From: Hyphomicrobiales bacterium
Lineage (GTDB): Bacteria; Pseudomonadota; Alphaproteobacteria; Rhizobiales; Rhizobiaceae
Direction of reading: 5' to 3'
DNA: 64,000 bases
NCBI GenBank assembly: GCA_900466575.1
Contig: UBMP01000012.1
Span: forward strand, 108,442 to 172,441
Shown here: one piece after another, positions 51,609-60,669 of the stretch
How the letters are laid out: each line of letters opens with the position of its first letter
Numbering within the stretch: position 1 is the first letter of the stretch
The notes under the pieces: model-generated
The model's input: only the letters and a program-made list of their open reading frames with translations
The model's database searches: none
What the model was told of the DNA's origin: nothing
Program-made: the position numbers and the translations under genes

Positions 51609-52049
51609 TCAGCCCGCCATCGCAGCCCTTTGGCCGGTATGATAACGCGAATTGGCCAGCGCGTCGCGCAGGAAGACAGTGTTTTCTTCCGGATTCGGGG
51701 CAGGATTTTTGAAGTCGATGTGATTGATCTCGACGCCGGCGTGGTTCTTGCTGAGCGCCAGCTTTGCGTAGATCGTCACGCCCTGCGGCTTGATCTCCAG
51801 ATCCAGCTCGACTTCGGGCTCGCTATCCCATTCCAGCCGATAATTGCCGCCGACACCCAGTTTTACGGTGCCGGGATGGAAATAAAGCTCCGCGGCTGAC
51901 GAGACGAGATCGGCAAGGCTGCCGTAATGCTCGAATTTCAGGAGCGAAATCAGATCTGCGGCATCCACCAGTCGCAGTTCGGAGGCTACCGGGCGGATTG
52001 CCTCGGCCAGAATTTGCTCGCGCTGTTCAGAAAATGGATTTCTTCTCAT
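51609..52049 (-). CDS. Conserved protein of unknown function in the rhizobial flagellar cluster
   Basis: A 146-residue soluble protein without signal peptide or membrane helix. Its middle is rich in beta-type sequence (YFHPGTVKLGVGGNYRLEW, then VELDLEIKPQGVTIYAKL). Its ATG shares one base with the flhB stop (TAATG), so it is translated with flhB. The position between visR and flhB is conserved in S. meliloti. A role in flagellar export or its control is suggested by context only. Confidence 0.75.
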   Translation of the reverse strand: MRRNPFSEQREQILAEAIRPVASELRLVDAADLISLLKFEHYGSLADLVSSAAELYFHPGTVKLGVGGNYRLEWDSEPEVELDLEIKPQGVTIYAKLALSKNHAGVEINHIDFKNPAPNPEENTVFLRDALANSRYHTGQRAAMAG

Positions 52050-53137
52050 TAGCCACGCTTGATTTGTCTGGACTTGTTCTGCTTCGAGTAGACGCGGTGA
52101 ATGAGTTCGGCCACGGCCTTGTAAAACACCGGTGGGATGACACTATCCACCGAGACTTGCGCAAACATTGAGCGCGCCAGAGGCGGGTCTTCAAAAACGG
52201 GAATGTTGTTTTGCTCTGCCATCTCGCGGATGCGCAATGCGATCAGGTCCTGTCCCTTGGCAACGACGATCGGGGCTTCGTTTTCTTCGCGAACATAGCG
52301 AAGGGCGACCGCGTAATGGGTCGGGTTCGCCACGACCAGCGTGGCGCGCGGCACATTGGCCATCATCCGGCGGCGCAGGAGGGTTCGGGCGAACGAGCGC
52401 TGCTTGGCCTTCATGACCGGGTCGCCCTGCGCCTGCTTGAACTCCTCTTTGACCTCCTGCTTCGTCATCTTCAGGTTTTCGAACCACTCGCGGCGCGTCC
52501 AGAAGAAGTCGCCGAGGCCCACAATGGCCGTGGCGAACAGAATGACAATCAGAATGGTGCGCATGTCCTCCATCATCCGTTTGAACAGAAGCGAAGGGTC
52601 CGAGAACATCAGGGTGAGCGAGCCGAAGAACTCGTCTTTCAGCGCAAATATGACGACGATTGAAACCGCAATCACCTTGATCAGCGACTTGCCGAACTCG
52701 ACCAGCGTCTGCAGGCTGAACATGCGGCCGATGCCGGCACTGAGCGAAATACGGGAGAGTTTCGGAGCGATGCGATCAAGAACCGGGCTTGGCATGTTCT
52801 GGAGAACCGATGAAGCCACGCCGAAACCCATGATGAGCACAAGCGCGGGCAACACGACCGCCCCGGCGTTCCAGCCCAGCCGGTAGAACAGCGAAATCAC
52901 GTCGGGTCTTGATTCGAACCGCCATTGATCGGCCTGCTCGAAAATATCCTTCAAGCTGCCGGCGACGCTGAGCGAGCCGTCGGCGACGAAGAAGACGACA
53001 AAGACATAGATGGCAACCGTTGAGGCAAAGGCCGTCAGCTCTCGCGAAAACGGGACATTGCCTTCTTCAAGGGCATCCTGTTTTCGCTTCTCTGTCGGGT
53101 CTTCTGTTTTGCTGTCCTTGTCTTCATCATCGGCCAT
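52049..53137 (-). CDS. flhB: Flagellar export gate protein FlhB
   Basis: A 362-residue export-apparatus protein. A charged N-terminus ([20 protein letters not shown]) precedes four helices near residues 30-52, 90-110, 140-160 and 185-205. The cytoplasmic domain has the self-cleavage motif [14 protein letters not shown] with Asn271; cleavage Asn-Pro switches export from rod-hook to filament substrates. It is leftward, followed by a coupled small gene, with a palindromic repeat upstream. Confidence 0.95.
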   Translation of the reverse strand: MADDEDKDSKTEDPTEKRKQDALEEGNVPFSRELTAFASTVAIYVFVVFFVADGSLSVAGSLKDIFEQADQWRFESRPDVISLFYRLGWNAGAVVLPALVLIMGFGVASSVLQNMPSPVLDRIAPKLSRISLSAGIGRMFSLQTLVEFGKSLIKVIAVSIVVIFALKDEFFGSLTLMFSDPSLLFKRMMEDMRTILIVILFATAIVGLGDFFWTRREWFENLKMTKQEVKEEFKQAQGDPVMKAKQRSFARTLLRRRMMANVPRATLVVANPTHYAVALRYVREENEAPIVVAKGQDLIALRIREMAEQNNIPVFEDPPLARSMFAQVSVDSVIPPVFYKAVAELIHRVYSKQNKSRQIKRG

Positions 53138-53175
53138 GGATCAGCCCTCAAGCAGGTCGAGCGAACGTATATAGA

Positions 53176-53219
53176 GCGATTCCAGCAAAAGTGCGCAGCG
53201 GTTTTGCGTTCGCAATTGC
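53176..53219. repeat. Dispersed palindromic repeat, second copy
   Basis: GCGATTCC (53176-53183) faces CGCAATTGC (53211-53219), and the inner arms GCAAAA (53185-53190) and TTTTGC (53202-53207) pair perfectly. Compared with the copy at 17815 (GGAAAA/TTTTCC) both sides have changed together, keeping the stem. It lies in the fliG-flhB gap. Confidence 0.7.
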
Positions 53220-53318
53220 GGAGTGAACAGGCTTTAGCGGCTTTGCGGGAACGACAGGCAATAACCAGGCCCGCACGCACGAAGCATGCGCCATGGCAAG
53301 ATTGAAGGAAGGAAAGCG

Positions 53319-54359
53319 TCAGGCCGCAGCCGACGATTCGCCCTTTTCCTTCAGTTCGATCTGGTTGTTGTTTGCAAGGCGAATGGCTTCCTGCGCGATC
53401 GACCGGCGGGCGACTGCGATGTCGCGCGGGTTTATGCCCGTCGTTCCCGAGCCAAGATCGGATTCGATCATGCGGCGCTGGCGTGCGCCGATGGCGGAAA
53501 GGACGGCCTCGCGGATATCCATCGGCGACCCGCGCAGCGCCATCGTGATGACGTCGGCCGAGATGTCGTTGAACAGGGTGACGCGGCTGCGCTGCGGCAT
53601 GGTGAGCAGGTCTTCGAAGAGGAAGATGCGCGGACGAACCTTTTCGGCTGCTTCCTTGCTGAGCGATTCGAGCGCACCGAGAAGCTGTTCGACCTGCTCC
53701 TTCTCCAGCTCGTTCATCAGTTCCGCAACCTTGACCGTGCCGGTGGCGTTCTTCTCCGCGTCCATCGCGCGCATGAGTTCGACGACGCGGTTCTCGATGA
53801 TCTCGGCCGCCTTCGGGCTGACCTGCTTCAGGTTGACCGTACGGTTGATGACGTCGGCGCGGCGCTCTTCGCTGAGCTCCATCAACACCTTGGCGCCGAA
53901 GCTCGACGGAACCATGGAGAGGATGTAGGCGGCGGTCTGCGGATGTTCCTTTTCGAGGAAGTTCGCGACGAAGAGCGGATCGGTTTCGCCGAGTTCGTCC
54001 CAGATGGAGGCCGCTTCAATGCCCTGGAAGGTGGCGCGGCGGCCGAGCAGGTTGTCGACCTCTTCCGGCGTCAGGCCTTCCTCAAGGATGCTTTCCATCG
54101 CCTTGGCGTTGTCCATGAGGCCCGCGCCTTCCGTGAACAAGTCCTCGAACTCGTTCGTCAGCGCAATCAATTCATGGGGCGGGATGCTGCGCAGGTTCTG
54201 CGCGGCGCGAATGATGACCTGCAATTCGTGCTGGGTGAAGAATTTCAGAAGCTTGCTTGCGACGCCCTTGCCCATCGACAGGAGGACGGCCGCCGCCTTT
54301 TCGGGCGGAGTCAGCGGCTTGTGGGAAACCTGTTCCTCAAAATCCTCGAAATCCATCAT
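53319..54359 (-). CDS. fliG: Flagellar switch protein FliG
   Basis: A 346-residue C-ring protein that couples to the stator. Family segments: PPEKAAAVLLSMGKGVASKL near residue 17, EHPQTAAYILSMVPSSFGAK near 133, and the C-terminal torque region RIFLFEDLLTMPQRSRVTLF near 240. It bridges FliF and FliM. The start is the first of two adjacent ATG codons. It is transcribed leftward between fliN and flhB. Confidence 0.95.
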   Translation of the reverse strand: MMDFEDFEEQVSHKPLTPPEKAAAVLLSMGKGVASKLLKFFTQHELQVIIRAAQNLRSIPPHELIALTNEFEDLFTEGAGLMDNAKAMESILEEGLTPEEVDNLLGRRATFQGIEAASIWDELGETDPLFVANFLEKEHPQTAAYILSMVPSSFGAKVLMELSEERRADVINRTVNLKQVSPKAAEIIENRVVELMRAMDAEKNATGTVKVAELMNELEKEQVEQLLGALESLSKEAAEKVRPRIFLFEDLLTMPQRSRVTLFNDISADVITMALRGSPMDIREAVLSAIGARQRRMIESDLGSGTTGINPRDIAVARRSIAQEAIRLANNNQIELKEKGESSAAA

Positions 54360-54384
54360 GGCTTTCCGGCACCTGCAGTCTGGA

Positions 54385-54465
54385 GCAATTCCGAACCGAA
54401 CCCCGTCGTGTCCGCAATTACATGAAAACTATGAGGCAGCGCGCTAAAGGCGGGCAATCCCGCCT
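54385..54465 (-). other. Degenerate repeat and stem-loop between fliN and fliG
   Basis: A degenerate repeat copy (GCAATTCC at 54385, partner CGCAATTA near 54413) is followed by a perfect 7-bp stem AGGCGGG/CCCGCCT with tetraloop CAAT (54448-54465), nine bases past the fliN stop in the leftward direction. Only three T follow, so partial attenuation is likelier than full termination. Confidence 0.5.
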
Positions 54466-54473
54466 GAGACGCC

Positions 54474-55037
54474 CTACCGTTTGATCGCCTTGACTTCGAT
54501 CATTCGAATGCCAAAGCGGGTGTTGTCCTCATCGAGAACCGTGATCTCGCCGCGACCGATCTGGCGACCGTTGACGACGACTTCCACCGGATCACCGATC
54601 TTGCGGTCGAGTGCGATCGTGGCGCCCTCGGTCAGGTTCATGAGCGTCGCGACATGCATGTGGCTGTTTCCCAGCACGATCTGCACGTCGATCGGAATGT
54701 CCATGATGAGATCGAGATTGGCATGCAGCGCGCTGCCGGTCGTGTGGCTCGAGGAGCCGCCGCCGAAGCCTGCATCCATGCCGCCACCGAAGCCGCCACC
54801 GAATTGCGACAGGTCCGCATCACCCATGCCGCCACCCGCAGAGGCGTCGAAATCAAAGCCGCCGCCATCGCCAAGGTCGGGCAGGCCGCCTTCGGCATCG
54901 CTTTTCAGCACGCCGCGCAGGCTGTCGATCTGGTCGTCAAGGCCAGCGTCGAGGTCGGGCGCAGCATCAGACGAGAAATTCGCGAGGATATCATCCTCGG
55001 CGGGTGCTTCTCCGGTCTTCGTCGTCTGTTTTGCCAT
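54474..55037 (-). CDS. fliN: Flagellar switch protein FliN
   Basis: A 187-residue C-ring protein. The C-terminal SpoA domain (about residues 100-185) has [19 protein letters not shown] and [20 protein letters not shown]. The N-terminal half is an extended Gly/Asp-rich low-complexity region ([18 protein letters not shown]) not found in enteric FliN (137 residues). ATG 55037 is chosen; the open frame continues 22 codons upstream without a ribosome-binding site. Confidence 0.92.
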   Translation of the reverse strand: MAKQTTKTGEAPAEDDILANFSSDAAPDLDAGLDDQIDSLRGVLKSDAEGGLPDLGDGGGFDFDASAGGGMGDADLSQFGGGFGGGMDAGFGGGSSSHTTGSALHANLDLIMDIPIDVQIVLGNSHMHVATLMNLTEGATIALDRKIGDPVEVVVNGRQIGRGEITVLDEDNTRFGIRMIEVKAIKR

Positions 55038-55165
55038 GCCCGAGTTATTCCAGTTCAAACTTGCGCCAAGCGTGACCGGAGGGTCACCCGCAGGCGCATA
55101 CATGTCAAAGATTTCGCATCTGCCGTCATGTCGACGCGACTACCGAGAATCATTAGCTGATTCTT

Positions 55166-55206
55166 CTTTAAAAACGATTGCTTCGCTTGCGCGAAACCAA
55201 TCGTTT
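55166..55206 (-). terminator. Rho-independent terminator between fliM and fliN
   Basis: Leftward, AAACGATTG and CAATCGTTT (55198-55206 and 55172-55180) form a perfect 9-bp stem. It is continued by an inner TTCGC/GCGAA stem with a TTGC loop and followed by TTTTTAAAG. It lies about 105 bp past the fliM stop and 130 bp before fliN, so motA-fliM should form their own transcript and fliN-fliG-flhB need a second promoter. Confidence 0.8.
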
Positions 55207-55311
55207 GCGGGGAATTTATCGCCGGTGTGGCGAGATCGACTCGCTTGGAAACTTCCGCGCAGATCACGGTGTCGACGCAGCGAAAGCGATCCGCTGAAAA
55301 CGTCGCCTGAA

Positions 55312-56286
55312 TCAGCCGATAAGATGTTCGAGAAGGTCGCTTTCGGTCGAATATGTATCCGTTACACGCACCGTGTAGCGGGCGCCGCTGCGGCCGAACT
55401 CGCCGAAATAGAGTTCCTTGCCGTTGGCGTTGACCTGGACCTTGACGTCGCCCAGATCTTCGAACGGGATGACGTCGCCAACCTGAAGCTTGCTGATGAT
55501 GCCGAGCGTCTGGGCCTGCAGGTTGATCCGTGCCTCGACGGACACCTGCGAGCGCTGGACCTGTTCCTTGATCTGGTCGGTCCATTCCTTCTTGGCGCGT
55601 CCGGCAGCTGCGGATTTCGCGGTCGTGACCTTGGTCTTCAGAAGATTTCGCTGTGGGACGGCGACATGGATCAGCGATTCCGTCCTCCCGAAGGTGATGA
55701 TGAAACTGATCAGCGCCGCATTCGGGTCGCGATATCCCTCCGGCGGCTTCGGACGATCGCCGGCGTTGTAGGGATTTGCGAGAACTGGCTCGAAATTGCC
55801 ACCCGTCGCGACCGCGGTGCGCAGCACGTTGGCGACCTTGGCGAAGATCATTTCCGTCAGGTCGAGCTCGATCTTGGACAGGATACGTTCCGTCGGCGGT
55901 TCGATCAGTTCCGGCGGAGCGCCGAGCATGGCTTCCACCAGCGTCATGACGAAGGCGCTGCCGCAGCCCATGGTGAATTCGGGGCACCAGCCGCGCAGGG
56001 AGGCATCGCAAAGCGCAACGGTCTGGCCCAGACCCGCCAGCAGCTCTTCCTTCAGGCCCGTCTTCATCGAAGCGAAGCGGATCTCGATCTTGAAGCCCGT
56101 CTCGCTGTGGAAGATGTCTGGAAGATATTCGATATAGGCCGCAGACAATTCGGAGCAGATGCGATCGAGGCTCGCCGCATCGCCGAGTTCACCCGTCATC
56201 CTGGCAAGCAGGGTCGCATCGAACGCCTGAGATTCCGCCGGGGCGGCGTCCTCTGGAGATGCTGTGGTTTCTTCCGCTTCAGACAT
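55312..56286 (-). CDS. fliM: Flagellar switch protein FliM (divergent rhizobial type)
   Basis: A 324-residue C-ring protein. The middle domain is CheC-like (CGSAFVMTLVEAMLGAPPEL near residue 107, LTEMIFAKVANVLRTAV near 143), and a C-terminal SpoA domain follows (ARINLQAQTLGIISKLQVGD). The N-terminal CheY-binding peptide of classical FliM (LSQxEIDALL) is not seen; the N-terminus is an acidic Ala/Glu/Ser stretch. It shares one base with the motA stop (TAATG), so the two are coupled. Confidence 0.9.
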   Translation of the reverse strand: MSEAEETTASPEDAAPAESQAFDATLLARMTGELGDAASLDRICSELSAAYIEYLPDIFHSETGFKIEIRFASMKTGLKEELLAGLGQTVALCDASLRGWCPEFTMGCGSAFVMTLVEAMLGAPPELIEPPTERILSKIELDLTEMIFAKVANVLRTAVATGGNFEPVLANPYNAGDRPKPPEGYRDPNAALISFIITFGRTESLIHVAVPQRNLLKTKVTTAKSAAAGRAKKEWTDQIKEQVQRSQVSVEARINLQAQTLGIISKLQVGDVIPFEDLGDVKVQVNANGKELYFGEFGRSGARYTVRVTDTYSTESDLLEHLIG

Positions 56287-57164
56287 TATGCCGCCTTCGC
56301 GTCACCGCCGCCGCCCGGGTTCATCATTTCCTGTTCGACCGCGTCGATGGACGGACGCTCCTTGGCCGAGATCGTCTTGCGGCCGTATTCAAGAGCCACC
56401 TGCGGAACGGAGCCATTCATGTAGGCAAGCAGGGTCTGCTTGACGATGACATACATGCGGTTCTGCTTCTCGCGCACAACCTTCACCGAGGCCGAGATCG
56501 GCTGGAGAATACAGTAGGAAATCAAGATACCTGCGAACGTGCCCACGAGAGCGGCAGCGATGAGTTCGCCGAGCACTTCCGGCGGCTCGCTGATGGCGCC
56601 CATGGTGTGAATAATGCCGAGAACGGCCGCGACGATACCGATGGCGGGCATGGCGTCGCCCATGCCGTTGAGCGCGTTGTGCGGCTTCAGCTTGTCATGC
56701 TCGATCGTGTTGATTTCTTCGTCCATCAACGCTTCGATTTCGTGGCTTCGTGCATTGCCGATGATGATGAGGCGCACGTAGTCGCAGATGAAAGCCGTCA
56801 GTTCGTGGTTGGCCAGCACAGTAGGGGCGGCCTGGAAGATCGAGGATTCTTCCGGATTGTCGATATGAGCTTCGATCTCGTTGCGCGATTTTGTGCGCAG
56901 ATCGCGCATCAGGGCATAGAGCACGCCGAGCATGTCGAGATAATTGCGTTCTTTTGGAACCTTGTTCCCGAGCGCTTCGCCGAGCGCCTTTCCGGTGTCC
57001 TTGATGACTTTCATCGGGTTTGCGACGATGAAGCCCCCGACGGCTGCCCCGATGATTTCGAGGAGCTCATACGGCTGGACAAGAACGCCGAAATGTCCGC
57101 CCGCAGCCATGTAGCCGCCGAACACGCAGCCGAAGGTCACGACCAGACCGATGATCATGTTCAT
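56286..57164 (-). CDS. motA: Flagellar stator protein MotA
   Basis: A 292-residue membrane protein forming the proton channel with MotB. Helices lie near residues 3-22, 33-50, 170-192 and 203-225. The cytoplasmic loop has [20 protein letters not shown], which carries the charges that touch FliG. The conserved Pro are in [18 protein letters not shown] 57164 ([12 protein letters not shown]) has GGGAG nine bases upstream and matches rhizobial MotA; the longer frame to 57245 is rejected. Confidence 0.94.
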   Translation of the reverse strand: MNMIIGLVVTFGCVFGGYMAAGGHFGVLVQPYELLEIIGAAVGGFIVANPMKVIKDTGKALGEALGNKVPKERNYLDMLGVLYALMRDLRTKSRNEIEAHIDNPEESSIFQAAPTVLANHELTAFICDYVRLIIIGNARSHEIEALMDEEINTIEHDKLKPHNALNGMGDAMPAIGIVAAVLGIIHTMGAISEPPEVLGELIAAALVGTFAGILISYCILQPISASVKVVREKQNRMYVIVKQTLLAYMNGSVPQVALEYGRKTISAKERPSIDAVEQEMMNPGGGGDAKAA

Positions 57165-57357
57165 GCCAGAATACTCCCGTCGAAAACGACATTCGAACAC
57201 TCTGGTATGAATTTTCCCTTGCGTGAGGCTGGCAGAGATAACCACGCCGCTTCTTTATCGACCGGACGAACATGCGTGGTAACGGATAAAGCCTCGCGCA
57301 AGGCGAGCGCCGCACATTGGCCGCAAATTCCGATCCTCCCGCACATCTGGAACCTTC
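57165..57357. promoter_or_regulatory. Divergent promoter region of motA and flgF
   Basis: 193 bp between the two divergent flagellar operons. It must carry both promoters. I see no strong palindrome or terminator; the Rem or VisNR sites expected in rhizobia cannot be recognised by eye. Confidence 0.4.
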
Positions 57358-58083
57358 ATGGAAACCGGCATATACGTGTCACTGTCGTCCCAGGTCGCGC
57401 TTGAACAGCGCCTTTCGACACTGGCCGACAACGTGGCGAACCTGAACACGGTCGGTTTCCGCGCCACGGAGATCAAATTCCAGGATGTGCTTCAGCGCAG
57501 CGGCGGCACCGATGTTCACTACGTCGATCCGGGCAAGGAGTTCCTGTCCGAGAAGAACGGCGCACTGACACCGACGGGCAACTCGTTCGACTTTGCCATT
57601 CGCGGCAATGCCTATTTCCAGGTGCAGACTCCATCCGGCCCCGCACTCACCCGCGATGGCCGGTTTTCTCTCACGCCGAGCGGCGGACTGGTGACGGTCC
57701 AGGGCTATCCGGTCCTTGATGCCGGCGGAGCGCCAATCCAGATCGCGACGCGAGGCGGCAAGGTGTCGCTCGGCAATGACGGCTCGCTCCAGATCGACGG
57801 GCAGCGGGCAGCCGTGCTCGGCCTGTTCGAAGCCAACATGAACAATGGCTACCAGCGCGTCGGTGGCTCGGCCTTCATCCCGGCCGGCGGTTCGCAGGCC
57901 GTCGTTGACCGGATCGACGCAGGCGTGGTGCAGGGCTTCGTCGAGGAGTCCAACGCCAATCCCGTCCAGGAGATGACGCGCCTCATCATGGTTCAGCGCA
58001 ACTTCGAAGATATTTCGGCTTCCATGCAGAAGAACGAGAGTTCGCTGGAGGAAGCCATCAAGAGCCTCGGGTCGAAGTCATGA
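57358..58083 (+). CDS. flgF: Flagellar proximal rod protein FlgF
   Basis: A 241-residue rod protein. The N-terminal rod signature is YVSLSSQVALEQRLSTLADN with VANLNTVGFRA, and the C-terminal family segment is ESNANPVQEMTRLIMVQRNF. It is exported by the flagellar system without a signal peptide. It opens the rightward operon flgF-fliI-x-flgB and so on. Confidence 0.94.
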   Translation: METGIYVSLSSQVALEQRLSTLADNVANLNTVGFRATEIKFQDVLQRSGGTDVHYVDPGKEFLSEKNGALTPTGNSFDFAIRGNAYFQVQTPSGPALTRDGRFSLTPSGGLVTVQGYPVLDAGGAPIQIATRGGKVSLGNDGSLQIDGQRAAVLGLFEANMNNGYQRVGGSAFIPAGGSQAVVDRIDAGVVQGFVEESNANPVQEMTRLIMVQRNFEDISASMQKNESSLEEAIKSLGSKS

Positions 58084-58159
58084 GGCGGAGCACGCAGCCT
58101 TCTGACCGTCTGCAATTGCGGCACTCCGCAGCCGGAGTGTTCGTTCGGAGCTTGGCCGG

Positions 58160-59554
58160 ATGATGGAAGGGGCAAGCGACCGCGGTGCTGCATCGAGACT
58201 GGAGGCGCTGTCGCGCGTCGCGGCCCGCTATGCGGCGCCCGAACAGCTGTCCGCGCCGGGCGGCCGCGTCGAGACCATCGCAGCAGGCCATTATACCGTG
58301 ACCGGCCTTTCAAAACATGTCCGCCTCGGCGACTTCGTCGCCCACACGACTGCAAAGGGAGTTCATCTGGGCGAAGTGGTTCGCGTCGAGCCGGACTCGG
58401 TCTTCGTCTGCCCGATTGAACCAGGTGAACCCATCGGCATCGGCGATGTTGTCCTGCGCAAGGGTGCCTTCCGCCTGGCACCCGATCCGAGTTGGTGCGG
58501 CCGGACCATCAATGCGCTCGGCGATCCGATCGACGGATTGGGGCCGATGATCCAGGGGCCGGTGCGGCGTCCGATCTCGGCCAATGCCCCGCCCTCGATG
58601 CTGCGTTCGCGGGTGGAAACGGGCTTCAAGACAGGTGTCAAGGCGATCGACATCTTCTCGCCGCTCTGCCTCGGCCAGCGTCTCGGCATCTTCGCCGGTT
58701 CCGGCGTCGGCAAGTCCACGTTGTTGTCCATGCTGGCGCGCGCAGACTCCTTCGATCGTGTCGTGATTGCCCTTGTCGGCGAACGCGGTCGTGAAGTGCG
58801 GGAATTCATCGAGGATACGCTGGGCGATAATCTGCGCAAATCGGTTGCGATCGTCGCAACCAGCGATGAGAGCCCGATGTTGCGCAAGATGGCGCCGCTA
58901 TCGGCGATCACCATTGCCGAGCAGTTCCGCGACAACGGCGACAACGTGCTGCTTATCGTCGACAGCGTGACGCGATTTGCCCACGCCATCCGTGAAGTCG
59001 CGGTCGCCTCCGGCGAGCCGCCGGTCGCACGCGGCTATCCCGCTTCCGTGTTCACCGAGCTTCCGCGCCTTCTCGAACGAGCCGGACCGGGTGAGGAAGG
59101 CAAGGGAACGATCACGGCGATCATCTCCATCCTCGTCGATGGCGACAATCACAACGATCCTATCGCCGATTCCACCCGCGGTATTCTTGACGGTCATATC
59201 GTCATGGAACGCTCGCTGGCGGAGGAGGGGCGATATCCGCCCATCAATCCGCTCGCTTCGATCTCCCGTCTCGCCCGCAAGGCGTGGACGCCGGACGAGG
59301 AAAAGCTGGTTTCGCGCCTGAAATCACTCATTCACAAATACGAGGAAACGAGCGACCTGCGCCTCATCGGCGGCTATCGCGCCGGTTCCGATCCGGAAGT
59401 GGACATGGCGGTCCGGCAGGTACCCGTCATCTACGAAATGCTCAAGCAGTCGCCGGGGGATCGTCCGTCGCCGGACGCCTTCGCAGACCTGGCTGCGGCG
59501 TTGCGCAATGCGGCCATGCCGCAGGCCCAACCCGCTAACGCTCGAAGGAACTGA
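58160..59554 (+). CDS. fliI: Flagellar export ATPase FliI
   Basis: A 464-residue F1-like ATPase that energises export. Walker A is FAGSGVGKSTLLSMLA near residue 180, Walker B region VLLIVDSVTRFAHAIREVA near 264, and the family motif ARGYPASVFTELPRLLERAG near 290. Two ATG codons are adjacent at the start. It lies 76 bp after flgF. Confidence 0.95.
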   Translation: MMEGASDRGAASRLEALSRVAARYAAPEQLSAPGGRVETIAAGHYTVTGLSKHVRLGDFVAHTTAKGVHLGEVVRVEPDSVFVCPIEPGEPIGIGDVVLRKGAFRLAPDPSWCGRTINALGDPIDGLGPMIQGPVRRPISANAPPSMLRSRVETGFKTGVKAIDIFSPLCLGQRLGIFAGSGVGKSTLLSMLARADSFDRVVIALVGERGREVREFIEDTLGDNLRKSVAIVATSDESPMLRKMAPLSAITIAEQFRDNGDNVLLIVDSVTRFAHAIREVAVASGEPPVARGYPASVFTELPRLLERAGPGEEGKGTITAIISILVDGDNHNDPIADSTRGILDGHIVMERSLAEEGRYPPINPLASISRLARKAWTPDEEKLVSRLKSLIHKYEETSDLRLIGGYRAGSDPEVDMAVRQVPVIYEMLKQSPGDRPSPDAFADLAAALRNAAMPQAQPANARRN

Positions 59555-59557
59555 CAC

Positions 59558-60142
59558 ATGATCGAGGATGGGGAGCCGATCAGGATGCACAAGGAGTTGC
59601 CGCCTTCAACAGACGCGATGGACCGCGTCGATATGGCCCTGTCCGCAACGGGCGTTGCGCTGGCGGTGTTTGCTGCCTTCTTCCCCTGGTACGTCTTCTT
59701 CAACTATGAACAGTTCGCTCCCAAGTATGGCGATATGGTTCAGAACATGCGACGCGATCTCCCCGTCTATGCGCCGCGCCCCGTCTTTTCCGTTTCACCT
59801 TCGGCCAGCATCAACATCAATCAGCGTCCTCCGGCGCTCGCCATGCAGGTCCCGCCGGGATTGGATGACATCACGACCGCCACCGTGCCGGGCGAGGATG
59901 GGTACGTGAAGAAGGCGAGGCGGGACGCCGACGGGCTCGACCAACCCATGCCCTCCGCGGTCGGAAGCTTTCGCCTTCTGCATGTCGCAGGTGGCCGCGC
60001 GCTCGTCGAAGACGCAAGCGGCATTTATATGGTCGGCGTGGGCGAGGTTCTGCCCGATAACAGCAAGCTCGTTTCCATTGAGCAGCAGGCCGGGCAGTGG
60101 GTTCTGACGACCTCTACCGGCAGTATCCTGCGGGTGAACTGA
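59558..60142 (+). CDS. Membrane-anchored protein of unknown function in the flagellar operon
   Basis: A 194-residue protein with one membrane helix near residues 26-48 (VALAVFAAFFPWYVFFNYEQ) and a C-terminal periplasmic beta-rich part (FRLLHVAGGRALVEDASGIY, then QWVLTTSTGSILRVN). The gene starts three bases after the fliI stop, with AAGGAA in front. The corresponding place in S. meliloti also holds an uncharacterised gene. A structural or assembly role in the basal body is possible; no family could be recognised. Confidence 0.75.
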   Translation: MIEDGEPIRMHKELPPSTDAMDRVDMALSATGVALAVFAAFFPWYVFFNYEQFAPKYGDMVQNMRRDLPVYAPRPVFSVSPSASININQRPPALAMQVPPGLDDITTATVPGEDGYVKKARRDADGLDQPMPSAVGSFRLLHVAGGRALVEDASGIYMVGVGEVLPDNSKLVSIEQQAGQWVLTTSTGSILRVN

Positions 60143-60265
60143 CCTTTGGGAAGGCGCGAAGGAGCCGCATGACGCCGGTCGTCCGGCAAGAGCAAGTCCC
60201 ACGCAAGTTTAGAATTCTACCCTCTGTCTCATAGCCATGATTAGCTGGAATGTACGGAGCGGGCG

Positions 60266-60664
60266 ATGCAGCCTATACAGTTTTTTCAACTCGCCTCGCA
60301 GCAGGCGCAGTGGCTGTCTGTCCGCCAGAGCGTGATTTCCACGAATGTCGCCAACGCCGACACGCCTGGCTTCAAGGCCAAGGATATCGTTCCCTTCACC
60401 GAATATCTCGATGCGGCGACCTCGCGTGGCAGCGACACCGTGAGCCTCGCCTCCACCAACCCGATGCATTTTGCCGATGCAAGCCAGCAGACGATGAACA
60501 TCCGGCAGGTGGATGACAAATCGGGCAAGATCAGCGCGTCCGGTAACAATGTCGGTCTGGCGCAGGAAATGATCAAGGCGAATGAGGCACGCCAGGATTA
60601 CGACCTGAACACCGGCCTGGTGAAGGCGCTGAACAAGATGATGCTCATGGTCGTCAGGAGATAA
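60266..60664 (+). CDS. flgB: Flagellar proximal rod protein FlgB
   Basis: A 132-residue rod protein: [20 protein letters not shown] with [14 protein letters not shown] near residue 28, and a C-terminal helix [20 protein letters not shown]. It is five bases before flgC. GGAGCGGG precedes the ATG. Confidence 0.93.
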   Translation: MQPIQFFQLASQQAQWLSVRQSVISTNVANADTPGFKAKDIVPFTEYLDAATSRGSDTVSLASTNPMHFADASQQTMNIRQVDDKSGKISASGNNVGLAQEMIKANEARQDYDLNTGLVKALNKMMLMVVRR

Positions 60665-60669
60665 TCAGG

